Assembly (NCBI GenBank): GCA_013397435.1
Contig: VZRG01000754.1
Span: 186,001 to 250,000 of the forward strand
Origin: Erythrocercus mccallii
Lineage: Eukaryota; Chordata; Aves; Passeriformes; Dicruridae
DNA length: 64,000 bases
Reading direction: 5' to 3'
This document shows positions 25,701 through 37,199 of the stretch, one piece after another. The notes beneath the pieces are model-generated. The model had not been told where the DNA came from, searched no databases, and saw only the letters and a program-made list of their open reading frames with translations. Each line of letters opens with the position of its first letter. Within the stretch, counting starts at the first letter, position 1. The position numbers were made by a program, and so were the translations under genes.

Positions 25701-26517
25701 CAGAAAATGGCTTTCTTTCTGCAAACTGTGATTTTTAGGAAATTCTTTTCTCGAAGGTGAGTAGTCTACTCATACTAGAAATGGATTGAAGGGACTTACG
25801 ACTTTTGCTCCAAAAAATGCTAGGAGCACAGTTTCACATTTGGAAACTAGGGCCAGAATAAATGCATCTCCTTTAGTCTCACATAATAAGGCTGAAACAC
25901 AAGAACAGGGCAAACACTCTCTCAAATGGGGTTTTACATAATAAGATTGTTTTTCTGGCTTTACAATCTACGTACTACAGGTAAAAATTAATTGCACCTT
26001 ATTTCACCCTGAGCAGCCTCATGAAAAATCTTTACAGAACAGACAGTTACGTTGATCTTATTGCCATGTTAGAGGACACATTGGATCAAGGTAACCTTTA
26101 TTGACAAAACACATTTTAAAGCCCTTGGCAGTGACCAACCTCCTTCAGTCTGCTGACCTAGGAATGTATTTTAAAAAAGTGAACACCATGTCCCATGAAC
26201 AAGAGTGCATATGAAAGACATGCCTTGGTTTGCAGTCACTGCTTCCAGAACTAAAAATGTAAACCATTTTTGTGCACAAATGAAGGCTGCAAACAGGGAT
26301 TTGGCTGTAGAAACATTTAAGTGGCACATGGGACTGTGGCTACTTTGGTCAGAAGTTCTCTGTATATCTTAGTTTCTGTGAATCAAACAGTAAATGCTTG
26401 ATTTAAGCTTTTCAGATTGTGAGAACAACAGAATGACCTAAACACTTCTCAGGATTTTTAAGGTGGGCCTTGTGCATCTTTGAACAAACACATCCACAGG
26501 CAGTTGTCAGCCTTCCT

Positions 26518-26544
26518 GTTTTTAAAGTTTTTAAAGTTTTTAAA
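26518..26544. repeat. (GTTTTTAAA)3 short tandem repeat
   Basis: Three exact 9-bp units. Minor replication-slippage repeat. Confidence 0.9.
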
Positions 26545-29430
26545 GAGACTACAGAGTTGTGAGATGTGGCTCATCTCCTCTGTGTTTAGCATTTTTGCCC
26601 TTGTTCTCCACAGAGGTGCTGCACAGTGTGTACGCGCCATCACAGCATTGTCCCCTGGCAGCTACCACTTCTGTCAGAGCTCCCAGGCCAAAATACATCA
26701 GCAAAAGAGCAGCAAAACCCTATGGCCTGTGCCTCCTCCTCAGAAAGAAGCTCTCTATTGACACTGCTAGTGTGTGTGTTGACTTTGCCTTGCCTCTTGT
26801 GTTTGCTGGCATTTGGGAATCTGCTGCAGGGTCAGAGACCAAAGCTGCTGTTGTTGGAGGCATGAACTCACCCACAGTGATGGACAGAGAGCCCATGCTG
26901 GGAACACAGTCTCAGATCCAGATGATTATTTTTCACTATTCCCCATATCCCATGAGTTTCCAGTGGCAATCAAAGTGTTTGCTCTTCAAATCCTTCAATT
27001 TCAGTATTCAGGGAATTAATGTTGACATGAAATTATAAGATGGGGAATGTAGGTACAAGGCTGTTACTCAGTGGCCAGTTTAAGCAGCCTACAGCTCCTG
27101 GCAGTGATGGTTTGAATAGCTGAGTCATTATGAACAGCAGTAAACATCCTGGTTACACAACAGAAACACAGGAAGATCTTCAGGGACCTGTCTCAAATGT
27201 GCTTGAAACCAAGCAAGTGGATTGTTGCAAACATTCATTTAAAAAGCCTTTTGCGAAAAGACTGCAACAATTTCTGATTCTCTTGTTAAGCTATCCAGCT
27301 TTCTGCAGCAGGTTTAACTCCCTTTGACAGCTAGATCCTTCCTTGCACAAACTTTGTCTTTATGCAGGAAATGGTAGTGCACATGTCCAGAGCATCAGCT
27401 GGTTGCAGAGCACGGCTTCTTGTAGCTCCTCCTATTTTTCTCTCAGTTTCTGACACACATTGCAAATGAAAAGCAGCACATTTCAAAACTAAGATGGGCA
27501 AATAACACTGATCTTAGCACAGGACAAAACCTCTGCAGATGCACATATGAAAGCTTTGCTTTCCCATTTTGCATCTGTTTCTGGAACTAAATCTGTCTGT
27601 TTGTTCAATAGTTTACTGCTTTTAAATTACTGTGATACCTGAAGTTGGGTTGTACAATCATCCGCTTCTGCCTAAATAACTAGACAGGATTTTGTTTTTC
27701 CTTTGAGAAGGTACCACAGCTGTCAAGAAATTCAGACAGATCATTGAAGCATTAGGTCCTTCTGTCTGTTTCTGTGGGTGTAGAATAGTTGTGTTTGCAA
27801 TTGAAAAGTTAGAGCTGACCATCTCTATATCTGTACAAATGAATCTGACTCAGAGATGTGCTTCATGGCTGGGTCTGACTTCAGATTCAGCACAGTGCTC
27901 ATGACTTACCCTGCCAGTGAGCCTCATTCATCTGTGGTCTCTTCAATGGCAAAACCAATGTAAGCAGACACCAGTCCCTGCTCTCTGTTTTTGCCACTAA
28001 ACATCTTGTACCATACTTAGCAGCTCCCTACCAGCAGCAGCAGCTACATAGGAGTTAACACAGTGCTGCAGGATTGGATTCATCTTCATTGTATCTATAA
28101 GAAATCAAAGTAAAGACCATAAGTCAGCAGTGGTAAAAATAAAAGGAATCAAACAAATTTTCATAATCACTTCTGATGCATTGTTTTTTTATCAAAACAG
28201 AGTTACACCCTGGATAAACTGAAGGCCATATTGTGTAAATGAGTAAAAATTTCAGGTAAGATAGAAGAAACTAAGGTGAGTGTTCTATGGTGCAGAGAAG
28301 GAAAAGATTATTGTAGAAGGCCTAAAAAGTATTGCTTTGAATATTGTGGCCTCTTCCTGCATGCTGCATTGCAGGTGTCACCTTTAATAACCCTACTGCT
28401 GTCAAAGAGCATTTTGTGTAGTGTGAGTGGTCCAAAGAGTGCCTGATGATAGTCTGCACAAAGTGACTTGCTAACAGGGTGCTGATTCCTTCTACTTGTT
28501 TCTACCTCTGTAGCTAAAAATACTCTCCACAGATTCCTAACATTATTTTTTTCCATGGAAAAAATATTGCAGTTGCTTTTTGATCAAAAATTACATGCAT
28601 GGCCATGAGCTGGAAGGCAACACAGACCATAAAGACCAGGATATCAGTTTGTTAAAGGCAGAGTGCATGGTGTGTGTCCTGCATTCACTTGGGACCATGA
28701 CAGGTTGCTCAGCCATAAGCTTAGCTCAGGTTGTGAGAGTTTCTCCTCTATAGAGGGAGGAACTTAAAGCTGCACAAAAGCATTGTAAACAACTTTGAGA
28801 GATCCAGCCATACAACAACAGATGCTTATAAAATTACTTTTGTTGTGATGTTCAGCAGCATCTTTTGGATGACCTTCCCCAGTGTCAGAGGACTGTCAGA
28901 TTCAAACAGGTTTCTCTATACACTTGCCCCCAGGTCACATCTGGGGAGAGGGGAAAGTTGCCTCTCCTGGTAGTTGTCAGGCCCCCAGTCAGGAGCCCTG
29001 ATTGCCAGAATCATTACTTCACAAGCTCTGGAGGTTGAAGTATGGCAAAACTGGAAGAATGTGATTTTTTTTCCCACCAACTTAGTAAAGGAAAAAAACA
29101 CACTGCCTCTGTGATACTTTCTAGGACTTCTTTCTAGCAGGACTTTTGTTCTTAATCCCCAGCTGGAGAGAGCTGCATGGGTTTGGTGGTGGGAGCTGTC
29201 AGGGAGCTGCAGAGGTTGACACATGCCACAGCACCTGATAGACTGCAAGGCTGGGCTTCCATCAGTGTCCTATCCACTCCTCCCAGTATGACATGCCTAT
29301 GAGTTCAAGCACATCAAGGAAAAGAAAAATCTTGGTTAGCATAAGGTAGGGAATTTCCTCTGAAGCCAGTAAAGCCAATGGGCACTTTAAAAATCCATTG
29401 AGGGGTTAGATGAATCACTTAGGTGCCTGA

Positions 29431-29447
29431 CCAGGTTAATGACCTGG
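29431..29447. other. Small perfect hairpin
   Basis: CCAGGT and ACCTGG arms around a 5-base loop, just upstream of the CpG-rich block. Likely chance at this size. Confidence 0.4.
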
Positions 29448-29569
29448 ATGCATAACACCATCTCCTGCACAGCCACCAGGTTTCTGCTCTCTATCCCTGT
29501 TGAGAAGGAAGCAATGTCTGCATAGACTGGCATGACCATGAATTGGACAAGAGAGTGTGTTTCCGTACC

Positions 29570-29905
29570 ATCCTGATGTCTGTTCGGCAGAGTTCGGGAA
29601 TGCCGGAGCAAACGCAGAAGACGCAGAAACGAAAAAAATGGAGGCCTTTTTATTTTTTTTAAATTTTGGTGTTTGCTGCTAAGGGCGTCAGTCTCCACCC
29701 GCCTGTTGTGCCGTGTCTGAGCGAGCGCAGGCCGCGGCGGGGTGCGGCGGGGATGCGCTGCAGTGCGGAGGAGCCGCCGCCAGCTGCCAGCCCCGACTCT
29801 GCCCAGCAACCCGGCCACGCTCCATCTGCCGCTCCCGTAATGAGCCGAGCCGGCCTCTGGCACAAGCCAGCCCTCGCTCCCCTATTCACCCGCATCCCCC
29901 TTTCA
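29570..29905. promoter_or_regulatory. CpG-rich block (CpG-island-like)
   Basis: Roughly 28 CpG dinucleotides fall between 29,690 and 29,900, against a few per kilobase in most of the window. GC content is also much higher, with GCCGCGGCGG- and GAGCCGCCGCC-type words. A 158-codon frame on the - strand (29,387-29,863) runs through it but half is CpG composition and it has no recognised domain. The block could be an orphan CpG island, a non-coding RNA promoter or an unmethylated enhancer. No start site can be placed. Confidence 0.6.
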
Positions 29906-30300
29906 GCGTCCTATTGTTCTTCCCTAATGGCCTTACAATAGCCCTGCCTGTTGCCTTTACAGCCGCAGTGAGGCCAACAGGGGAAAGTCTTAATCTCTGC
30001 TTCAAATTAAAGGGACTCCTCTGAATTAATAATGTTGCCAGGAATGCATTGCCTGATACGAGGGGATGTATAGCACTCCTCAGCCCTCAGCAGCTGTGAT
30101 TAGCTGGGGCTCGAAGTGTCCTGTCACAATATTTCATCCTGCTCCCCCGCCACCCCCTCCCCAGCGGCAGGGTTGCCACATGGCCTGTCTTGTGCTGCCT
30201 TTTCAAGCCCTGTGCCAATCATGCAGCAAAGATGCCCCAGATAGGATGACAGATGGAGCCGGGGTAGTTCGAGGCTAGACTGGAGCCTGGAGCACTCACT
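29880..30300. promoter_or_regulatory. Enhancer-like motif cluster (candidate conserved element)
   Basis: Dense developmental factor motifs: inverted SOX-type sites CTATTGT (29,911-29,917) and ACAATAG (29,935-29,941) flank a homeobox-type TAATGG (29,925-29,930). Further on are CTTAATC, AATTAAAG, GAATTAATAATG and CAGCTGTGATTAGCTGG. The sequence lacks repeat signatures and continues directly from the CpG-rich block. This is the texture of deeply conserved avian/mammalian enhancers. Conservation is not visible from one sequence. Confidence 0.45.
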
Positions 30301-32539
30301 CGCAGCTCAGTTCGCCACAGATTTACCATACGGAGCAGCAAGGCAGGAGGGGAAGGACCTCCCAGCTGGGCTCCCTGCACTGGGCAGGGGAGTCCACCTG
30401 TATCCCAGCCCCACGCATGGGCAGATCCTGACAAAATCTGTTCTGTGGCTTGATTAGAACCACCTGACAGTGAGCCTCAGTGGTGCTGTGAATGAAGAAA
30501 GAGCCTGTCCTGTTAGGGTAAGGTTTTCCTCTGCTGTGAAGGGTAGATTTGCAGATATGTAAAGAAAAGCATGTCCCTGTTAGAGAGTTGTCAGAATCAG
30601 GCCTATGCAATCATAATATTCTTGTAGCCTTGAACATAAAGGCAGTTCCAGCCTGACAACCTCTTTCCAGCCAGAGAATTTTTATTCCAGTAACAGGAGA
30701 GAGAACTACAAATGAAAGAAGATAATAGCTCTATTTTTTTGTTTGATAACATTCCAATATGAAGACAGAAAGATTACTGCCAAATTTATTTCAAATAGAT
30801 TAATCAAGGCGTATTGTTGAGAGGCAGCACAGCATAAAATGAAAATCTTCTAAACTGGGCAATTCCAAAGTCTGTGCTAGAGAATTCTGGGAAAAAAGAA
30901 ACCCTTCGGATTCCCCACTGATGTCCATGTCATTGCAGCTAGCACTAACTCTGCACAAGGTCTAGCTCTGCCCTTGGAGCTCAACTATAACCTTCCAGCC
31001 ACTGCTGAGGGCACTAGCAGGGCTCTGCCACCCTGTCTGCAATAAATGTCCCCTTGTTGATCACATGCATGATAAATTTTTCTCCTTGAGCAGTGTAAGA
31101 GACAAATTCTTTTGGCTGCTCCATTCTTTCTTTGCTACAACGCCCACATGGACCAACAAGGTGTCTTCTGCCTTTGCTGAATACCTGGACTGCTTTGACA
31201 AAGGCAGCTGTTGCTGCTATGGGATTTTGCTATGCAAATTACCTAGTGGTAGCATCTCCTGATACTTCTGCATGCTATTCCTGCTGTATAAATCTCATAG
31301 AACTTTCCACTAAGAATTCAGGCTTAATGGATCTGTAATAGAGAAATAGCATACAGAGAAAGTGAGTCATGGTCCAGCAGAATCAGCAATGAATGAAAAG
31401 TTGGATCTTGCAGGCCACTCTTCAGGCTATGCTTGCTAAACCCTTATGAGCATTAAAGTTTCATGCATTTTGTTTCTACTTGATGTCTATTATTTTTATT
31501 TTGAGATGTCTATTTTTGACTGTATGTGACTTCCTGCCTTATTGGTCTACTTGGGGCTAAGTCAGGATGGCACTTATATTTGCCCAAGTGATATTAAAAC
31601 ACCTCTCTTTGTGCTTTCTCTGAGTACTTTAAGAAAACCCTGACTGCATCCCAATGGTTAATGCTGACATTCCCCACTCAAAGCATGTTTGCAATTGTGG
31701 AAGATCCCTGTTCACCAGGGCAAGGCTATTAGTATCCCAAGGTGTCTGTATACGTGTAGGTCTCTGTGATGTAGTGTCTCCTTTGTTGGTTAAGCCCATT
31801 GCTTTCTACAGATTTGCTAATCTTGGAAGAACTGTCAGGATACTGTGTCAGATCACCATGGTCTCCGTCCACCACACAAATGCATGGATATGTTTTTGCC
31901 CTCTGGCCAGGAGTGCTGTATCAAACAGCCTGTGACGCTCACAGTGTGCTCAGCAGGTGCTAAGCGTGGGTCAGGTGTGCCATATGCCATATGGCCTGCT
32001 TAGCACGGTGTATCTTTTTAAGTTCTTTAAATTACAGGCCAGGTAGGATAAAGCAAGTAAAAACATGTGTACAGAGCAGGCTGGGGAATATGCACCAGTA
32101 ACACAGAAGTTATTCCTTATCATGTGAAATGACTGAGAGTGGTGAAGTAAACCCAGAATTGTCCACTTGACTTCAAAAAGGTTATGGTGATGAAAGGTTT
32201 GGGAGTCAGGCTTGTTTGTTCCTTTGCTTAGAGAGGAAACTATGCAAGAGATGTCTGCAAAAGCAACAGATGAGACAGTTCTTTTTAAATGCTTAGCCTT
32301 TGGGAGTTGCCCAAAGTAGTGTGTAGAAATCAATCAAATTCCCATTTAATGATTAGCCAGAAGGCTGGTGACAGGAATACATGCATACTTTAGAGCACTT
32401 TACATGGGAAAAGAAAATGAAACAGTTTTAAGGGTTTGAGGATTTTATATATCCTCTCCACAACACATACATTTGCAAAATTAATTTCCTTAAGAAACTC
32501 AGTGTTTTGATAGAAGCTAATGTGAAGCACAGAGATATG
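30301..32539. other. Unique non-coding sequence
   Basis: No gene or repeat family recognised. Contains one nested inverted repeat at 31,957-32,006. Confidence 0.55.
31957..32006. other. Nested inverted repeat
   Basis: Outer arms GTGCTAAGC (31,957-31,965) and GCTTAGCAC (31,998-32,006) enclose inner arms GCCATAT (31,979-31,985) and ATATGGC (31,989-31,995) around a 3-base loop. The 5' side has an extra 13-base bulge. All 16 pairs are perfect. Confidence 0.6.
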
Positions 32540-32800
32540 ATTTTTGTAAAGTTACATGCACCATGGTACATGGGAAGAGGCAAGCATATTTACAGGACCG
32601 ATTGGGATTTGTAACTACTATGCTTGCAAGCTCACTTGTGACAACTGCACTGGCAAATGACTGCAGCGTGCAGTTCATCATTTGTGTGCATACTTGCTGT
32701 CATTGCAGGCAGAAATTTGGCATGCAACTGTGCTTATGTTTGTGCAGATGCAATTATGCCTTGCCGTTTTATGGTACTAAAGGACCATCTTTTTCTTCAT
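32540..32800. promoter_or_regulatory. Candidate conserved non-coding element
   Basis: Non-repetitive sequence with packed octamer/POU-like words (ATGCAATTATGC at about 32,750, TTGGCATGCAA) and a compact hairpin at 32,654-32,684: CAAATGA-CTGCA, loop GCG, TGCAG, 4-base bulge, TCATTTG. No coding frame with a domain. The call rests on motif density only. Confidence 0.3.
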
Positions 32801-33049
32801 CTTGATCTGAAGTGACTGTCCCTTGCACCTTAAGGTAGTGAGATGAGTGGTTCAGCCACACACACTTTAACACACTTTATACACATACGTCCTTGCTTTC
32901 CTCAGAAACATAGGCCTTGCTCACCACCCAGGGAAAAAAGTAAACCCATGATGTATAGGTCTTTTCTGCTCCTCCAGATTGTTTACGCTGCAGTCTCTCT
33001 AGGACAAAACTCTCAAACGACTGGTGTATAGAAGAGGAGAATGGGTGAA

Positions 33050-33760
33050 CCACGTGCCAGGCTACTGGAGGCCTGTCCTTTTCATACCCTGTAATTTTGC
33101 AGGGTTTGTTTCAGCAGCGAAGGTATAATGCAGCTATCCGGGGAGTCTTGCCCTTTGAAGCCGGGTGTTTTGTTCTGAAATCAGCCGAAGTTCAAGCTCA
33201 TACGTGTGCGGAGCAGCGGCGGGGAAGGCAGGGGAGGCTGTTCTGACAATGCCGCATTTCAGAGCACGTGCTGCCAACTGTTGCCAAAGGCACATCTATG
33301 TGGATATTACTGCTCCTCGGCCCCGGCGCTGCCTTCCTCATTGTTCAGTGCAGGCAGGCGGCAGGCCCCAGCTGACAGCTGTGCATTGCATGTATCGCTA
33401 ACAGCTGCCTTTTCCTGGGGGGAAATTAAAAGATTAGGGGGATGTGGGCACGTGCTGTCTTCTGGAGATGGAGACAATGCTTGATTTAGGGTGGAACTTG
33501 TCTGCAGCGGCCGACAAAGGAGGGAGGCTGGAGGGAGGCAAAGGGTCAGAGGGGCTCTTGCTTTGCGGGAGACAAAAGGAGGGAGGAAGGAGAGGAGGAG
33601 GAGGAGGACGAAAAGTGAAAAGCGGCTGCGGCAGGGCTCTGAAAAGGCTGCCTGGGTCCAGCAACAGCTGCTCCCACACAAGAAATTTGAGACGGTCCTT
33701 TCACAAACACAACGGCTGGCAGAAGAATAGGGAGGCCACACTTCACCAAAAATGAATCGT
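33050..33760. promoter_or_regulatory. Enhancer-like, CpG-containing E-box cluster
   Basis: Three CACGTG E-boxes (33,051, 33,265, 33,449) and three CAGCTG E-boxes (33,369, 33,376, 33,402) occur within about 400 bp, with an octamer-like GCATTGCATGTAT between. About 25 CpGs lie in the segment, unusual for this window. Its 3' part is a purine-rich tract. Frames up to 144 codons on the - strand reflect composition, not a gene. Together with 29.57-30.30 kb it forms a pair of CpG-rich islands about 3 kb apart. It could also be a promoter of a non-coding RNA. Confidence 0.45.
33520..33608 (+). repeat. Purine-rich (GGA/GAG) tract
   Basis: Mostly G and A, ending with an uninterrupted 35-base purine run at 33,574-33,608 made of AGGAGG-type units. 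G-runs at 33,522, 33,533, 33,543 and 33,551 nearly fit a quadruplex, but one loop is 8 bases. Confidence 0.75.
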
Positions 33761-36700
33761 TTGCAATTGAAAAGGGGGACTGAGAACTCCTAGTGTTTTT
33801 AAAGGTCTGCATCTAGACGACTAAGAAATGATTAGTCAAAGTACATCACAGAACAGCAGAAAAGTGTGCCGCAGACCAGAGGGGGAAGTAAATCCCTGCC
33901 CTGCTATTGAAAGTTTATGCAACAGCTATGCTCCACAATAGGCATTATGGAGGAAAGCATCCACGTATGTATATGACTATGTATATATCAACTGTAGCAT
34001 TTTGCCAGGCTGCTGGTCTTGAGCTGGAATCTAGTTTGTTGGTATGGTTGGAGCAGTTTGTTTGAAATTACTATGAACTGCACCTGCTTGAGAAATGACA
34101 GGACCACGCACATCAGAAGACAGCAGAGCTGCACTGAGAGTGGTGGTGATTTGCCTCACTGTCTGATCACTGCGCCAGATATTACCTGTGAAAATTCCTG
34201 CCAGGAGGGGCAACTTGTAACTTTTTAATACTTCTGTGTTGGAAGAAAACATAATGAACCCTAGCACAAGGAGTAGAAATGAATTCACACAAGAAAGATC
34301 TCTTAGAGCATCATCCTTATTGCTGCCCAGGGTCAGGGTATGGATTCTCTGTGATATTAGCTTCAATAAATGACAAATAATATTACTGTAGTCCTTTTCC
34401 AGACAGTTCCAGCTAGTCGGTAAAGTTGGCAGGTACACATGCAGCGAGGTTTACCATTTCCTTCCTTCCCCAAGCTGCTTTTTGGCAGTGTGGTGTTTGA
34501 ATATCACTTTGAAATACGTATGTGTTTATTGAACTAATGGGGACAGGGGTGCAAATTTTTAAGGTCAGTCTCTGCAGTGCCACTAAAGATTTCTGCAACA
34601 GAGTCAGGAGCCTTTGCACAGTTCAGTGGCAAGTTGTTATGTGGTTGACTTTGTGATGGATCATGTTATGGTCAAAGAAGGAAGTAACTGAAGGAGATTA
34701 TGCTGTGCATTAGAGATGGTAGTTTGAAGAATATGGGCCAGGCAGCAAAAGAACAAATATGGTAAGGAATTTGTGAGTGCTTTATACTTTAAAGACAACT
34801 TTGCAATCGAAAAAAGCAAAGGGAAAAAAAAGACAGCTGGCTGATGATGGCCCTTTAGTGGTTAATACACCTCCAAGTAGCTAAGGTAATATACTTGAAT
34901 TCTATGGTGTTTTGAATGTGGTGCAGCAAAAGAGTGGCTGAAATAGTGGGATGCCAGTATTCAGTGCATGGTCTGGTTGCTGAGACAGCTCCTTGGCTCT
35001 GTTTTGTTCCATGCACAGAGAAAGATGTGGCTCACCAGACAGCCCACTCTTCCCCAAAATTAAATTTCTTTTTTGGGGGGCCGAGGAGAACACTGGCAAA
35101 GATTTAGACTGGTTTGCACTGGCTAGATCACACTGATATAAAAGGCCCCTTTTAACAGCAGATGTTGGATTGTCATCAGTGTGATATAGTGTGACACCTT
35201 CAGGGCAGACATTTTTGTAGTCATTGTGTAGAACAGGATTACAGTCCTGCCTGAAATGTGCAGAAAGTACTGGCATAAGTGTAAGAATTTCATATATCAT
35301 GTCGAGAAATCCTACATATCAGGAAAATATTTTCTTTTTGTTTCATGGGGTTACCTTTTTGTTATTAAATAGAAGCAATTGTTTTATTTACAGTATATAT
35401 TCAAGCCCTCCAGTTGCACTTTAGAGTTTTCCTGATTTTCTGTAAAAATATTCAATATAGGTTAACCGAATAAAAACATGTACATTTTTTTTTCTCTTAG
35501 ATTATGCTTTTTTTTTTTCCTGAACGATTTTCAACTTGTTCAAAATTGAAAAAGTGGAATTGGTGCTAAAATATCAGAGAAACCATATTCTACCTAATCA
35601 TTAGACTCTTCTCCCTAGAAAGTCAGGACAGAAGTTTAGATGATAAAACAACATGGGACCATGTCTAAAAAATGGAATATAAAGTACAAAAAAAATGTGG
35701 TAAGGATGAAAAGAATGCACAGGGAAACACTGTAATATAAGGATATACATTGTGATCTTGTTTGAACTAGAAATGCAAGATAACTATATAGCATGGGCTT
35801 CTCTTCAGCCAAAAAATTACAGCTGGTGAGACAGCAGTGATGGCAGTGGAAACAACTCAGTGTAAAACAGGTGTAAGATAGTCTGGGCCATAGTCACTGT
35901 ATAGTAAAAACTGAATCACTCTTGGGCACACAACACAGGTGTCAAGCTAATCCTTGGCAGCTTGCCAGAAGCACAGCTATGTCAGACTTTTGTCATAGGG
36001 GACACAATCTATAGTTTCAAACAAGCAAAGAAAATAGTTCAAGAATTAAGAGGTTAATCTTTATGATGTCAGCCTGGGGAAATACTAGTTGTCCTAGTGT
36101 CCTGTCTAGCTAGCAAGAGCTGAGACTGTACTCTGCCATCCTTGGTGCTTGTGCAGTGTTTGTGTGCTGTCCTGTTCAAAGTACACACAGGCAACTTCTT
36201 AAAAGTTAAAGCACGGGCCAGCCTTCTCCAAAACATTAGGAGGAGAAAAAGGACAGGGGATTTAGGGTATGGTGCCTTGCGAAAATGGTCTGATGTGGTA
36301 AATATAAAAAATGCCTAATGTTTTGTTCTGATCTAGCAAGGGACTCCTGGCACCTTGTGTACCAGTCACATCGCTTTTTTTTTGGTTACTACAATAACCA
36401 CTCACACCCCCTGAAAAAGAAAACCCCTGAAATACCCAATCCAAAAATAACCTAATGAAGAATTCACTGAGAAAAATATGGAGAACAAAAAACATTACTG
36501 GCATTTATGAGGACTCTCTTTTGCCATTTTGAGGGAAAAAAAGTGGTAATACAACTGTTTCTAAACAAAAGTAAGTGGTAATGACAGTTCATAAGGCAGC
36601 ATCTTTTAATTGCTTGCATACTGGATTTTTTGGCAGTGTATTGTTCATATGCACAACTTGAAACTGTTCACCTTGTGCAATGTGAAGGGGCATGAAATGC

Positions 36701-37199
36701 AAGCCCAAAGCTGAAACCTTTGGAACAATTAGTTTTTGAAAAAGAATTGAGAGGGTCTCACTATGTTTGCCACTATCTCTATACAACAGATTAAGTTAAA
36801 CCTTCAGTAGCAGCAGTCCATGTTCAGCTGGAAAAGAAGGTGAACAATGGTAACAACTTCATTAATGCTTTAAAATTACTGTTAGGTTTTCTTTTTAGAA
36901 GAACTGTGTCAGGATGAGGGTGTTCAAGTTGAGGACTGGAACTGATGTACACATTGTACACAGCTAGGTTTTGTGTTTTGTCTTCAGAAGGGTTTTCAGC
37001 TACTTAGCTGTCTTTGAAGTACGAGTCTCAAGTCCCCAGATCACTTCTTTGTTCCCAGGGCTAACCATTAATGGATGATGATCTGCAACAGAACCTGTGT
37101 TCTGATATGTTCAAACATACTTTATGTCCGTACTTTTACTTCCCCCCTACTAATGATACTCACACACCACACATACCAGCTTCAGATTTAAGGAGCCTG
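33761..37199. other. Unique non-coding sequence
   Basis: No supported gene. Contains the 67-bp inverted repeat at 35,123-35,189 and T-rich stretches around 35,485-35,520. Confidence 0.55.
35123..35189. other. Inverted repeat / precursor-like hairpin
   Basis: Perfect 11-bp arms ATCACACTGAT (35,127-35,137) and ATCAGTGTGAT (35,175-35,185) extend after one mismatch by CTA/TAG to a 14-pair stem. The 37-base loop contains its own mini-hairpin AAAAGG-CC-CCTTTT. Size is in the range of a microRNA precursor or tiny foldback element. No terminal features of a named transposon. Confidence 0.55.

Larger units (their letters stand above)
25701..29565. other. Unique non-coding sequence
   Basis: Contains a perfect triple repeat (GTTTTTAAA)3 at 26,518-26,544. 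A 159-codon + strand frame at 26,559-27,038 has no domain and ordinary composition; I treat it as chance. No RNA gene seen. Confidence 0.55.

Noticed and set aside
26559..27038. 159-codon open frame on the + strand
   Set aside because: No domain, signal or splice context; a second + frame is open over the same bases. Likely chance.
29387..29863. 158-codon open frame on the - strand
   Set aside because: It runs from the CpG-rich block into unrelated AT-rich sequence, has no domain, and overlaps other open frames on both strands. Long chance frames are expected in CpG-rich DNA.
33307..33741. 144-codon open frame on the - strand
   Set aside because: Produced by GC- and purine-rich composition; no domain and competing frames on the + strand.
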